Source: Natronogracilivirga saccharolytica (lineage in GTDB: Bacteria > Bacteroidota > Rhodothermia > Balneolales > Natronogracilivirgulaceae). From it: a stretch of DNA of 64,000 bases. Where the stretch lies: assembly GCF_017921895.1 (NCBI RefSeq), contig NZ_JAFIDN010000005.1, positions 62,001 through 126,000 on the forward strand, written 5' to 3'. Positions within the stretch are counted from its first letter, which is position 1. Each line of letters starts with the position of its first letter. A program made the translations under genes and the position numbers. The notes beneath the pieces are model-generated. The model made no database searches. It was not told where the DNA came from and saw only the letters and a program-made list of their open reading frames with translations. Below are positions 8,226 through 15,568 of the stretch, piece after piece.

Positions 8226-10289
8226 TCACTCTTCCGCGGGCAGTTCCACACCCAGCTCCTCGAAATCAAGATGAAACCCCGGCATTTCCGGATCGTCCTC
8301 GAGAAGATAGGTCTCGAACCACTGAAGCATTCTCAGATTGTAGTCAAACCGGGATGTGGAGCGCGTATTGCCATGCCCCTCATCAGGATACCATACCAGC
8401 CGGACCGGAACTTCCGGTTTGCGGACCTTGATATGGCGATACAGTTCGAGCGACTGCCCCGGATGCACCCGGGTATCTTCTTCCCCGTGCATGATCAGCA
8501 GCGGTGTCTGGGAATTGTCTACATGATAGATCGGACTGCGCTCAAGATTGCCCTGCCAGTCATCCCAGATCCGCTTGCGCGAATGCACCAGATACAGTTC
8601 TTCCGGAATGTCGCTGGTTCCCCACTTGGATAAATTGTTGCTGATGCCCACGAACATCACGCCGGCTGCAAACCGGTGCGAATAGCGGGTCGACATCCAC
8701 GCAGTGGCATATCCGCCATAGGAACCGCCGGTAACCCCGATGCGATCTTCATCGGCGATGCCCTGCTCTATCAGATAATCCACGCCGTCAACAATGTCAT
8801 CAAACTCCGCACCGGCCAGGTCGGCCTGACTCGATGTGATAAACTCATGGCCGCGCCCCGTGCTGCCCCGGTAATTCGGATAGAACACGGCAAAACCCCG
8901 GTCGGCAGCTACCTGCCCCGGGAGCGAATATCCCGTCAGCCAGCCGTCACTGTAGTGTGCCTCCGGACCGCCGTGAACCATGACTATGGTCGGATACGGC
9001 CCGCCGTCTTCCTCGACCGGATAGATCAGGAGTCCTTCAATATTGCGTCCGTCGCGCGCATCGTGGCTGATAACCACCTGGCGTCCCATCGGAACATCCT
9101 CAAGCCAGTCGTTGGATACCGTCAGCCTTTCGGGACTGCCGCCGGGCTCCATTACAAACACTTCATTGGGATGTTCGGATGTCTCAGCTCGGAATACAAC
9201 GGTGCCGTCATCTGCATAGCTGAACGCATTCAGGATCGGACCATCGGTGTCAACTTTCCGCTCAAAACCACTTCCGTCCGGGTTGATGGCGCCGAAGGAC
9301 CTTTTTGTGCTTTCGCTGGCAATGAAGCGTATGCGGCCGTCATCGGACCAGGAAATCTGTTCAAGTTTTCCTTCGAATTCGTGATAGATATTTTCGGGTA
9401 CTCCGCCTTCACTGGAGACCACCATGACGCGTCCGTCAATGGGATCGTGCAGATTGTGGCCGGCACGCAGGGCAAGCTGTTCGCCGTCGGGACTCCAGGT
9501 GATCTGTCCCAGCTTCCCTTCATTTTTAATTTCATTGATGACCGATCCGTCCGATGCATCAACCACCTTGACCTGCTGAAACATATAGAAATCATCGATG
9601 TGCGGTGTCGGTGTTTCCGATATGGCCAGTTTTTCCCCATCAGGACTCCATTCCATCAGATAGACCGAACCGTCCACCTCAATTCGCTGCGCTTCATCTT
9701 CATCAGCCGTCAGATCAACGATGTAAGCTTCACGGTTGGGAAGATACTCTTCATACACCGTGGGTTCGTAGGGCAGCGGGTTATCGGGAATGCCCAGGTC
9801 CTCCCGCGTCACAAGCGAAAACCGGTTGCCGCAGGGACTCCAGCTGTACGACATAACCCCTCTGTCATGATGATACAGGCGGGTGATCTGAGCGGTTTCC
9901 GGATCTAACTCATACAGCGAAACAGCATCATCCTCGGATCCGCGTGTAGTGAACGAAAATGTATTGTGTCCGGATCTTGCCTGAAGGTTTCCGGGACGGC
10001 TTGCAAGCTCCACCATCCGGGATTCACCGGTCTCGAGCTCGAGAAGATACAGTTCGAGATCGTTCGGCTCGTTTTTTTCTACAGGATCATGCTGTATAAC
10101 TTTGGTATAGGCCACATAGCCGGCATCTTCCGATACAACGACTGTGCCGATCTGCTTGATTTCTGCAAGCTGCTGCGGGGTTATTCCCTCTGCGGCGGCC
10201 GGAACAGAGTAAAAAGCAAGAAAAGTGCCTATCGCCGTTGCGATCAGCGCCTTTCTGTGAAAATTCAGTAACAATGATTTGAAATTCAT
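8226..10289 (-). CDS. S9 family peptidase (prolyl oligopeptidase / acylaminoacyl-peptidase type), secreted
   Basis: About 687 residues from the chosen ATG at 10289, which begins a signal peptide (ATAIGTFLAFYSVPAAAEG); an upstream ATG at 10325 would add 12 residues. The N-terminal two-thirds is a beta-propeller with WSPDGE/SDDGR-type repeats. The C-terminal third is an alpha/beta hydrolase with MVHGGPEAHY, nucleophile Ser in GGSYGGYA (~523), Asp in HGEEDTRV (~605) and His in PDEGHG (~639). S9 enzymes cleave short peptides, the propeller acting as a size filter. Export points to periplasmic or extracellular peptide degradation. It resembles the gene at 52.5-54.6 kb in layout and active-site region and is probably a paralogue. 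Substrate preference cannot be read from the sequence. Confidence 0.92.
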   Translation of the reverse strand: MNFKSLLLNFHRKALIATAIGTFLAFYSVPAAAEGITPQQLAEIKQIGTVVVSEDAGYVAYTKVIQHDPVEKNEPNDLELYLLELETGESRMVELASRPGNLQARSGHNTFSFTTRGSEDDAVSLYELDPETAQITRLYHHDRGVMSYSWSPCGNRFSLVTREDLGIPDNPLPYEPTVYEEYLPNREAYIVDLTADEDEAQRIEVDGSVYLMEWSPDGEKLAISETPTPHIDDFYMFQQVKVVDASDGSVINEIKNEGKLGQITWSPDGEQLALRAGHNLHDPIDGRVMVVSSEGGVPENIYHEFEGKLEQISWSDDGRIRFIASESTKRSFGAINPDGSGFERKVDTDGPILNAFSYADDGTVVFRAETSEHPNEVFVMEPGGSPERLTVSNDWLEDVPMGRQVVISHDARDGRNIEGLLIYPVEEDGGPYPTIVMVHGGPEAHYSDGWLTGYSLPGQVAADRGFAVFYPNYRGSTGRGHEFITSSQADLAGAEFDDIVDGVDYLIEQGIADEDRIGVTGGSYGGYATAWMSTRYSHRFAAGVMFVGISNNLSKWGTSDIPEELYLVHSRKRIWDDWQGNLERSPIYHVDNSQTPLLIMHGEEDTRVHPGQSLELYRHIKVRKPEVPVRLVWYPDEGHGNTRSTSRFDYNLRMLQWFETYLLEDDPEMPGFHLDFEELGVELPAEE

Positions 10290-10376
10290 AGGCTGGAAAT
10301 TTTGACTGTTCGTGAAATGGTACATGATGAATTGTGCTATAGATACGGAATTTGCCGGAATTTTTCAGCCGGGAAA

Positions 10377-10409
10377 CAAAAAACCCCGCCTCCGGTCAGG
10401 GAGACAGGG
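10377..10409 (-). terminator. Rho-independent terminator for the response regulator gene
   Basis: Read on the minus strand: CCCTGTCTCC (10409-10400), a 6-nt loop and GGAGGCGGGG (10393-10384), pairing over 10 bp with two G-T wobbles, then a T run (10383-10378). It lies about 60 bases after the response-regulator stop codon. A second strong hairpin (CCCGGG...CCCGGG, about 10438-10462) without a T run sits between the two. Confidence 0.8.
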
Positions 10410-10468
10410 TCTGTAATCGAGGTTTATATCGCATTTACCCGGGACCAAAGGTGCCCGGGCCCGGTTAG

Positions 10469-11125
10469 TTACGTTGTTTTTCCGGGGTCTATCAGTCTTT
10501 TTGAAATGCCTTTCGCAATGGCTTCGGAGCGGGAATGTACCTGCAGCTTGCGGTAAATATTGCGGATATGGTACCGCACTCCGTCAACGGACAAATAAAT
10601 TTCCTTGCCGATGGCCGTGTAGGAAACACCGGTGGCCAGTTTATCCAGTATCTGATGCTCACGTTCGGTCAGTTCATTTTCACCGCCTGCCTGGTGGAAT
10701 GTGCTGATGACTTTCCGGGCAATGTTCGGAGTAATCGGTGATCCGCCGTTCCAGGCGTCGCGTACTGCATCCACCAGTTCTTCCGGACTCACTTTCTTCA
10801 TCAGGTAACCCATTGCCCCGGCTTTCAGGGCATCGAAAATGTGCTTGTCATCATCAAATACCGATGCCATAATGATGACGATATCCGGATACTGCTGCCT
10901 GATATGCCGGACACCCTCAATGCCACTCATACCGGGCAGACCGATATCCATGATCATCAGATGAATGCGCTGCAAATCGGCAGACTCAAGGGCTTCTTCA
11001 CACGAGCCGTAACTTCCGACGACATTGAAATCCTCTTCCAGATCAAGAAAGGCCGTCCAGCCGTCCCGCATGTATGCATTGTCTTCCACAATGCCAATAT
11101 TAATCAACGATGTTTGCTTGTCCAT
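10469..11125 (-). CDS. NarL/FixJ-type response regulator
   Basis: 218 residues from the ATG at 11125 (GGAG lies 11 bases upstream; an in-frame TTG at 11203 would add 26 unconserved residues). An N-terminal receiver domain has acidic residues in GIVEDN, the phospho-acceptor Asp60 in MIMDIGLPGMSG, and Lys110 in YLMKK. A C-terminal LuxR-type helix-turn-helix occupies ~150-210 (LTEREHQILDKLATG, SVDGVRYHIRNIYRKL). Phosphorylation by a cognate kinase would switch DNA binding. The gene immediately upstream on the same strand encodes a two-component propeller histidine kinase, the obvious partner; the gap of about 190 bases contains an 18-bp palindrome. Confidence 0.93.
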   Translation of the reverse strand: MDKQTSLINIGIVEDNAYMRDGWTAFLDLEEDFNVVGSYGSCEEALESADLQRIHLMIMDIGLPGMSGIEGVRHIRQQYPDIVIIMASVFDDDKHIFDALKAGAMGYLMKKVSPEELVDAVRDAWNGGSPITPNIARKVISTFHQAGGENELTEREHQILDKLATGVSYTAIGKEIYLSVDGVRYHIRNIYRKLQVHSRSEAIAKGISKRLIDPGKTT

Positions 11126-11296
11126 AATATTTTGTGCTCCGGATATCCGTGCATTTCCGGATCTCACGTTATGTCCCGCTTCCGGTATTTGTATTGTCTC
11201 CAAAATAAGTCCCCGGCTTTGTGATGATAACGGTTTCAGAATCTGCTGTCATTTTATTAAGCACAGTAGAAACTAAAACATACTTCAGCTTCATGC

Positions 11297-11314
11297 ACCG
11301 CATAATCATGCGGT
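11297..11314. promoter_or_regulatory. 18-bp near-perfect palindrome between kinase and regulator genes
   Basis: ACCGCATAATCATGCGGT differs at one base from the perfect palindrome ACCGCATGATCATGCGGT at 15169-15186. It lies 5 bases after the kinase stop and about 170 bases upstream of the regulator start. It could be an operator or a hairpin in the message; the sequence alone cannot decide. Confidence 0.4.
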
Positions 11315-11318
11315 TTTC

Positions 11319-14210
11319 TTACAGCCGGATTCCAAGTTTCCAGCAGGTTCCGTCACCGGGCCGGGTATCCAGTTCAAGCTGCCCGCCTATCTGTCCGGCC
11401 CGGGCACGAATATTCCTCAGGCCGTTTCCGCTTTTCTTTTCGCTGCTGTCAAAGCCACTGCCGTTATCGGCAACCTCCAGGCGCAGCCGCCCTCCCGAAT
11501 GTTTCATCGAAACCCGGACAAACCGGGCGCCGGAGTGCCGCACCGCGTTGGTTATCATCTCCTTGAAGATGAGCCACAGATTTTTGCGCACCTGCATGTC
11601 CATCCTGCCGGGAATGTCACCATCCACATCCAGCTCGTATTCAATGCCATGACTTTCGAAACAATCCGAGGCATACCTGCGGCACTTCAACGCAAAAGAC
11701 TTCCAGTCATCATGCTCGGGATTAATGGCCCAGACAATATCGGTGATTTTTTCCTTGGCATCCCCGGCACTCTGGGATATCAGGGAAACAAACCGGCTTT
11801 TGTCACCACCGAGTTTTTCGTTTTCAATGGCCCTGGCAAAAAAGCTGATACTGCTGAGCGTGGCACTGATCTCATCATGAAGGTCACTGGCAATGCTGTT
11901 GCGCATCCGGTGGACACGGGTGACCTGATGCAGACGGATGCGGTAACCGGTGTAAATCACAAGACTGCCGGTAATTATGTAGATCAGGTAGGCCCACCAT
12001 GTGCGGTACCAGGGAGCCAGCACCTCCAGGTAATAGGGAACGGACTCGCTGGTGACCCCGTACACATTCCGCGATTCAACCAGAAACCGGTAACGCCCTT
12101 CCGGTATGTTGGTGTAGTCTCTCTGCACTTCATCAGACCACGGGAGCCAGTCGTCATCGAACCCCTCCATTTTGGTGCGGTATTCGGTTCGCTCGGGCTG
12201 ATGATAGCTCAGGGCCGAAAAGGTGAAACGTAAATCGTTGTCCTCATAATCCAGGACAAGAGGTTCATCCGGGTCGCCGCCGGTAACAACAGAGTCACCC
12301 CTGACAAGCACATCACCGATTTTTGTTTCAAATGACCGGTACTCATCAAATTTCCTTTCCGGGTCATGCCGGATCACCCCCTTTTCGGTTGCAAACCAGA
12401 CATGTCCGCCGGCATCGGCATATATCGCATTGCTTTGCCGGTCATCAATCCGGCTGAGCAGGCCGGTTTCGACATCGTATGTACCGTCATCCTGCAAACG
12501 GGCAACCTGATACTGTTCACCGGCGCGAAACCAGACGTTGCCGCCGTTGTCCTCCGTCGCCCAGAAAACCTGCAGCCCCGGTTCTGTAAACCGCTCACCA
12601 AAACGGCTTGCCGGAAACAGCGAATCTGCGTCAGCATCATAACTCATAAGTCCCCTTCCTGTTGTCAGAAAGAATGTTTCCCCTCCGATTTCGGCTACCG
12701 ACACACGGCTTTGCCTGTCCTCCTCATCCATAACGTAGGTCAGTTTGTGCCCCGTGATGTTACCGTTTTCCTTTTCAAATTCAAGGCGATAAAGCCCGTC
12801 CGCCTCGGTTCCCATCCAGACGAAATCATCAGAACACCTTGCTATGGACTTGATGCGGTGACCGGTGCCCTCAAAACGGTACAGCACCTCGTTTTGTCCA
12901 CCGTCAAAAAGCATCACCTGAATTTCTTCACCAGTGCCGGCAATCAGCGTATCGCCGCGAAATTCACCTATGGCCCTGGGACGGAATTCCGACAGCACCT
13001 GCTCAAACCGGCCGTCTGCGTACCGGAAGACCCCTTCGGTGCATGTCATGTAGAGACCCGACCGGTGGTGGTGAAAGTTCCGGCAGAACGTCTTGCCCTC
13101 ATGAAACTGCGCAACACCATCCGGTCCCATATGAAAGGCTCCGCTGGCCGAAGCGAGCAGCAGGGTATCGTTTCGCATGGAGACGTTAGTGATGGTTTCA
13201 TTTATGCCGTTGCGATGGTCGTAGCGTCGAAACGGCAGACTTACATCCACCCGTGAAATTCCGTTGACCGTTGCCAGCCAGAGCGAACCGGAGTCATCCT
13301 CATATGATCCGTACACGGAATTGCTTGGTAATCCATTATCACTGTTCAGAATCCGAATGACCTCACCGTCCGCGGTCAGCTGGACGATGCCTCCGTTCCG
13401 TGTGGCGATCATCAATGTGCCGTCAGACAGGACTCTGGTGTTGTCGATACCGTTCTGTTCAAGGTACTCCGACGCCCCATGGTCAAACTCACGGAAATCA
13501 CCGTCATCGTACTCATAGCAATTACGAAAGGAACAGAAAAACTCTTTTTCTTCTGTCTGCATATAACCCATCAGAGACCTGTCGGAAAAAAAACGGCCAT
13601 CTTCCCACGGGATAAGAGTGTTTGCCCGGACTTTTTTTATCCCTTTTTCAGCCTCACGCGTATATATGTTTCCGTCCTTTTCGAAAAGCAGCGAAAAACG
13701 GGTGTCGGTTTCATGATAATGCACCTGATCCCCGTCATAAAAAAAGACGTAGCGGTTGGAGTGGAAAAAAACACCGGGTTCTGCCGCGACCACACCCCAG
13801 ATATTTTCAATATTCAGAGTGTCAGCAACACCGGGGAGCAGTGAAACATATTCATATGAACGGGAGTGTGTTCGTGAGCTCCGGGAAATGTAGCCGAAAT
13901 CGCCCGCCCCACCGACAAAAACGGTCCCATCTGAATCACTTGTTATGCTGAAGGTTCTGCGGCCGGGGACGGAGATGGAATGCCACCGCACACCGTCATA
14001 CCTGAGTACCTCTCCGGTATTAGCCACAAACAACATACCCTCATCGTCTGTTGTAAAGCCCCAGTTTTGTACATGTCCGTCATATTCTTCTGCCGATATA
14101 TTGGTGATGAACGGGTAACCGTGCCCCGAAACGGTCTGCCCGGCGCAAGCATCTGTTCCGGATAACCAGACTGCAGCAATGAACAGCCCGATGATCTTTA
14201 CATGTTTCAT
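11319..14210 (-). CDS. Two-component sensor histidine kinase with N-terminal beta-propeller
   Basis: 963 residues from the ATG at 14210, chosen because it opens a signal peptide (HVKIIGLFIAAVWLSGTDACAG); an ATG at 14252 would add 14 residues. The periplasmic part is a long two-component-regulator propeller (repeats such as DDSGSLWLATVNGISR and DAGGHVWFATEKGVIR) followed by a Y_Y_Y domain (TEYRTKMEGFDDDWLPW, PEGRYRFLVESRN). A single membrane helix (WWAYLIYIITGSLVIYTGY) leads to a HisKA_3 dimerisation domain with the phospho-acceptor His in SDLHDEIS (~778) and an HATPase domain (KEMITNAVRH, DNGSGF, GNGLRNI). There is no receiver domain, so it is not a one-protein hybrid sensor. Such architecture in Bacteroidota-like bacteria often senses carbohydrates or other nutrients; the ligand here is unknown. 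The partner regulator gene follows directly. Confidence 0.93.
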   Translation of the reverse strand: MKHVKIIGLFIAAVWLSGTDACAGQTVSGHGYPFITNISAEEYDGHVQNWGFTTDDEGMLFVANTGEVLRYDGVRWHSISVPGRRTFSITSDSDGTVFVGGAGDFGYISRSSRTHSRSYEYVSLLPGVADTLNIENIWGVVAAEPGVFFHSNRYVFFYDGDQVHYHETDTRFSLLFEKDGNIYTREAEKGIKKVRANTLIPWEDGRFFSDRSLMGYMQTEEKEFFCSFRNCYEYDDGDFREFDHGASEYLEQNGIDNTRVLSDGTLMIATRNGGIVQLTADGEVIRILNSDNGLPSNSVYGSYEDDSGSLWLATVNGISRVDVSLPFRRYDHRNGINETITNVSMRNDTLLLASASGAFHMGPDGVAQFHEGKTFCRNFHHHRSGLYMTCTEGVFRYADGRFEQVLSEFRPRAIGEFRGDTLIAGTGEEIQVMLFDGGQNEVLYRFEGTGHRIKSIARCSDDFVWMGTEADGLYRLEFEKENGNITGHKLTYVMDEEDRQSRVSVAEIGGETFFLTTGRGLMSYDADADSLFPASRFGERFTEPGLQVFWATEDNGGNVWFRAGEQYQVARLQDDGTYDVETGLLSRIDDRQSNAIYADAGGHVWFATEKGVIRHDPERKFDEYRSFETKIGDVLVRGDSVVTGGDPDEPLVLDYEDNDLRFTFSALSYHQPERTEYRTKMEGFDDDWLPWSDEVQRDYTNIPEGRYRFLVESRNVYGVTSESVPYYLEVLAPWYRTWWAYLIYIITGSLVIYTGYRIRLHQVTRVHRMRNSIASDLHDEISATLSSISFFARAIENEKLGGDKSRFVSLISQSAGDAKEKITDIVWAINPEHDDWKSFALKCRRYASDCFESHGIEYELDVDGDIPGRMDMQVRKNLWLIFKEMITNAVRHSGARFVRVSMKHSGGRLRLEVADNGSGFDSSEKKSGNGLRNIRARAGQIGGQLELDTRPGDGTCWKLGIRL

Positions 14211-14372
14211 ACGATCCCGCAGTTCCAATACATTCCTGTGCATTCTGCCCACTCCTGTGCATCCCGCTGTGTCGTGCAGAGCATCAAGAGTGACACTTCA
14301 GCCGGACTCACTGCCCGGGCTTTTTTTATACCCTTTCGTTGCCAATCGGATTTAAATATAAAAAAAACCTGC

Positions 14373-14792
14373 TTACGGTTCGGGATCTTTCGGTTCGATA
14401 ACAATTATGTCTTCTTTGTCATCGCCATCACCTGAGCTCCGCAACAGGGTACTTCCGGAATCATCGGCTCCATCGTGTTCGGATGTTTCCTGGTCATCTT
14501 CGTCCAGAAATCTCATTTTGTATGCAGTAACCGTTTTGTCGGGAAAATCCGGATGACTGTTTGTGACCTGCCAGCCAAACAACAAGGTTCCTGCCCCCGT
14601 CTGAACCGCGTAGTTGGAACGCTTGTCAGTGATAAGAACCAATACATCACCCGGGTCAAATTCCATCTTTTCGCCGCTGCGCAAATCATTTTTCTCCGCA
14701 ACTGTCCGGCCGTGTGACAGAACAGCAATACCGATGTTCAATCCGGAGCGCGAATTGGTTTTGTTTATAATGGTCTTTTTGCGGTTGTTCAT
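14373..14792 (-). CDS. Hypothetical protein, 139 aa
   Basis: I do not recognise a family. It has a basic N-terminus (MNNRKKTIINK), a central ~80 residues likely to be beta-rich (EKMEFDPGDVLVLITDKRSNYAVQT with GTLLFGWQVTN) and a very acidic, disordered-looking tail (DEDDQETSEHDGADDSGS). No signal peptide or membrane segment. A strong Shine-Dalgarno (AGAGGAG, about 7 bases before ATG) supports it as a real gene, unusual in a genome where many starts lack one. It lies upstream of the histidine kinase on the same strand with a ~160-base gap. A minus-strand terminator lies about 190 bases upstream of its start. Confidence 0.65.
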   Translation of the reverse strand: MNNRKKTIINKTNSRSGLNIGIAVLSHGRTVAEKNDLRSGEKMEFDPGDVLVLITDKRSNYAVQTGAGTLLFGWQVTNSHPDFPDKTVTAYKMRFLDEDDQETSEHDGADDSGSTLLRSSGDGDDKEDIIVIEPKDPEP

Positions 14793-14979
14793 AAATTCTC
14801 TCCTCTTTTTTTGATTTCACGCACAAATGCACTGCCGATATACCCTGCATGATGGTACGCAATCGCTAACAAAAAAAACAGCCGGACTGAAGACAGCAAC
14901 CGGACAGCAATCAGCAATCCGCCACATTATGGCGCATAAAGGGTCTTGCTTGTATCGGGCGGAAACAGCAGAATGGGGC

Positions 14980-15027
14980 AAAAAAAAAAATCCTTCCGCA
15001 TCCCGGCTGTGCGGGACACGAAAGGAT
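14980..15027 (-). terminator. Orphan minus-strand terminator in a gene-free stretch
   Basis: Read on the minus strand, a long interrupted stem (ATCCTTTCGTGTCCCG at the 5' side with CGGGATGCGGAAGGAT at the 3' side, positions 15027-14990) is followed by 11 T (14990-14980). No protein gene lies upstream on this strand before acnA, which is on the other strand. So it ends either a small non-coding RNA or an attenuated leader of the 139-aa gene starting at 14792. Confidence 0.75.
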
Positions 15028-15345
15028 AAGCGCGCTCAAAAACGTACGCCTTCTCTTGTAAACTCGGAAAACCTTGTAAATCCTCTTCGCAGGTCAACAT
15101 TTACGGAAACAATCTTCAGACTGTTCCCTCATCGCATTTCCAGAATACAAAATGCCGGCCTGCCTGTCACCGCATGATCATGCGGTTCTGCCTGAAATTT
15201 TCTCACATACCCGGAACCGCCTGCAATCCGCGACCGTCAGCAGGGTAATATCAGGATGCTTCAAAGAGAGAAGGATGCCGCAAAGAGGATAACCCGCACA
15301 GGCATGACACACCGTTGCCGGCGGCACAGAACTTGCTCATAGACT
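15028..15345. other. Gene-free stretch, possible source of a minus-strand RNA
   Basis: No convincing coding region on either strand; short open frames here lack family features and start signals. It contains the perfect 18-bp palindrome at 15169-15186. On the minus strand it would be the body of whatever RNA ends at the terminator at 14980-15027. I could not match it to tmRNA, 6S, SRP or RNase P RNA. Confidence 0.5.
15169..15186. promoter_or_regulatory. Perfect 18-bp palindrome
   Basis: ACCGCATGATCATGCGGT reads the same on both strands. A one-base variant occurs at 11297-11314 next to the two-component genes. It could be a dimeric regulator's operator. Confidence 0.45.
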
Positions 15346-15377
15346 TTTGCCTGTCAATTCACTATCGTTAAGCTTTG
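15346..15377 (+). promoter_or_regulatory. Candidate Bacteroidota-type promoter of acnA
   Basis: TTTG at 15346-15349 and, 19 bases later, TAAGCTTTG (15369-15377), one base longer than the TANNTTTG consensus. It would start a transcript near 15385, about 185 bases before the acnA ATG, and that transcript would include the inverted repeats at 15408-15500. Confidence 0.35.
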
Positions 15378-15407
15378 TGTTACACGCCACTTGAATCCGT
15401 CATCCGG

Positions 15408-15500
15408 TACGGACACATCCGTATATTCCGATGTGCCGCCACGCCTTTACCGGCATCCGCGATGACCGCCGGATGCGGAAACGAACACATATCCGGCGGT
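15408..15500 (+). promoter_or_regulatory. Structured leader upstream of acnA with alternative hairpins
   Basis: Two pairs of mutually exclusive stems. TACGGA-CACA-TCCGTA (15408-15423) competes with CACATC (15414-15419) pairing GATGTG (15430-15435). GCATCCG (15453-15459) pairing CGGATGC (15470-15476) competes with the 10-bp perfect repeat ACCGCCGGAT (15465-15474) and ATCCGGCGGT (15491-15500). Overlapping arms of this kind are typical of regulatory leaders. No T run follows, so translation or protein binding would be more likely than simple termination. Confidence 0.4.
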
Positions 15501-15568
15501 GTTGAAATGACATCGGCGATAAACTTCAGATTACCAGGACATTTATTTATTAAAAAAGACCACGTGTT

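Noticed and set aside
8676-9908. 410-codon open frame on the plus strand
   Set aside because: Antisense to the S9 peptidase with intact catalytic triad; shadow frame.
14827-15177. 116-codon plus-strand frame in the gene-free stretch
   Set aside because: No ribosome binding site or family similarity, very basic and Ser/Thr-rich, and it crosses the terminator hairpin and most of the palindrome.
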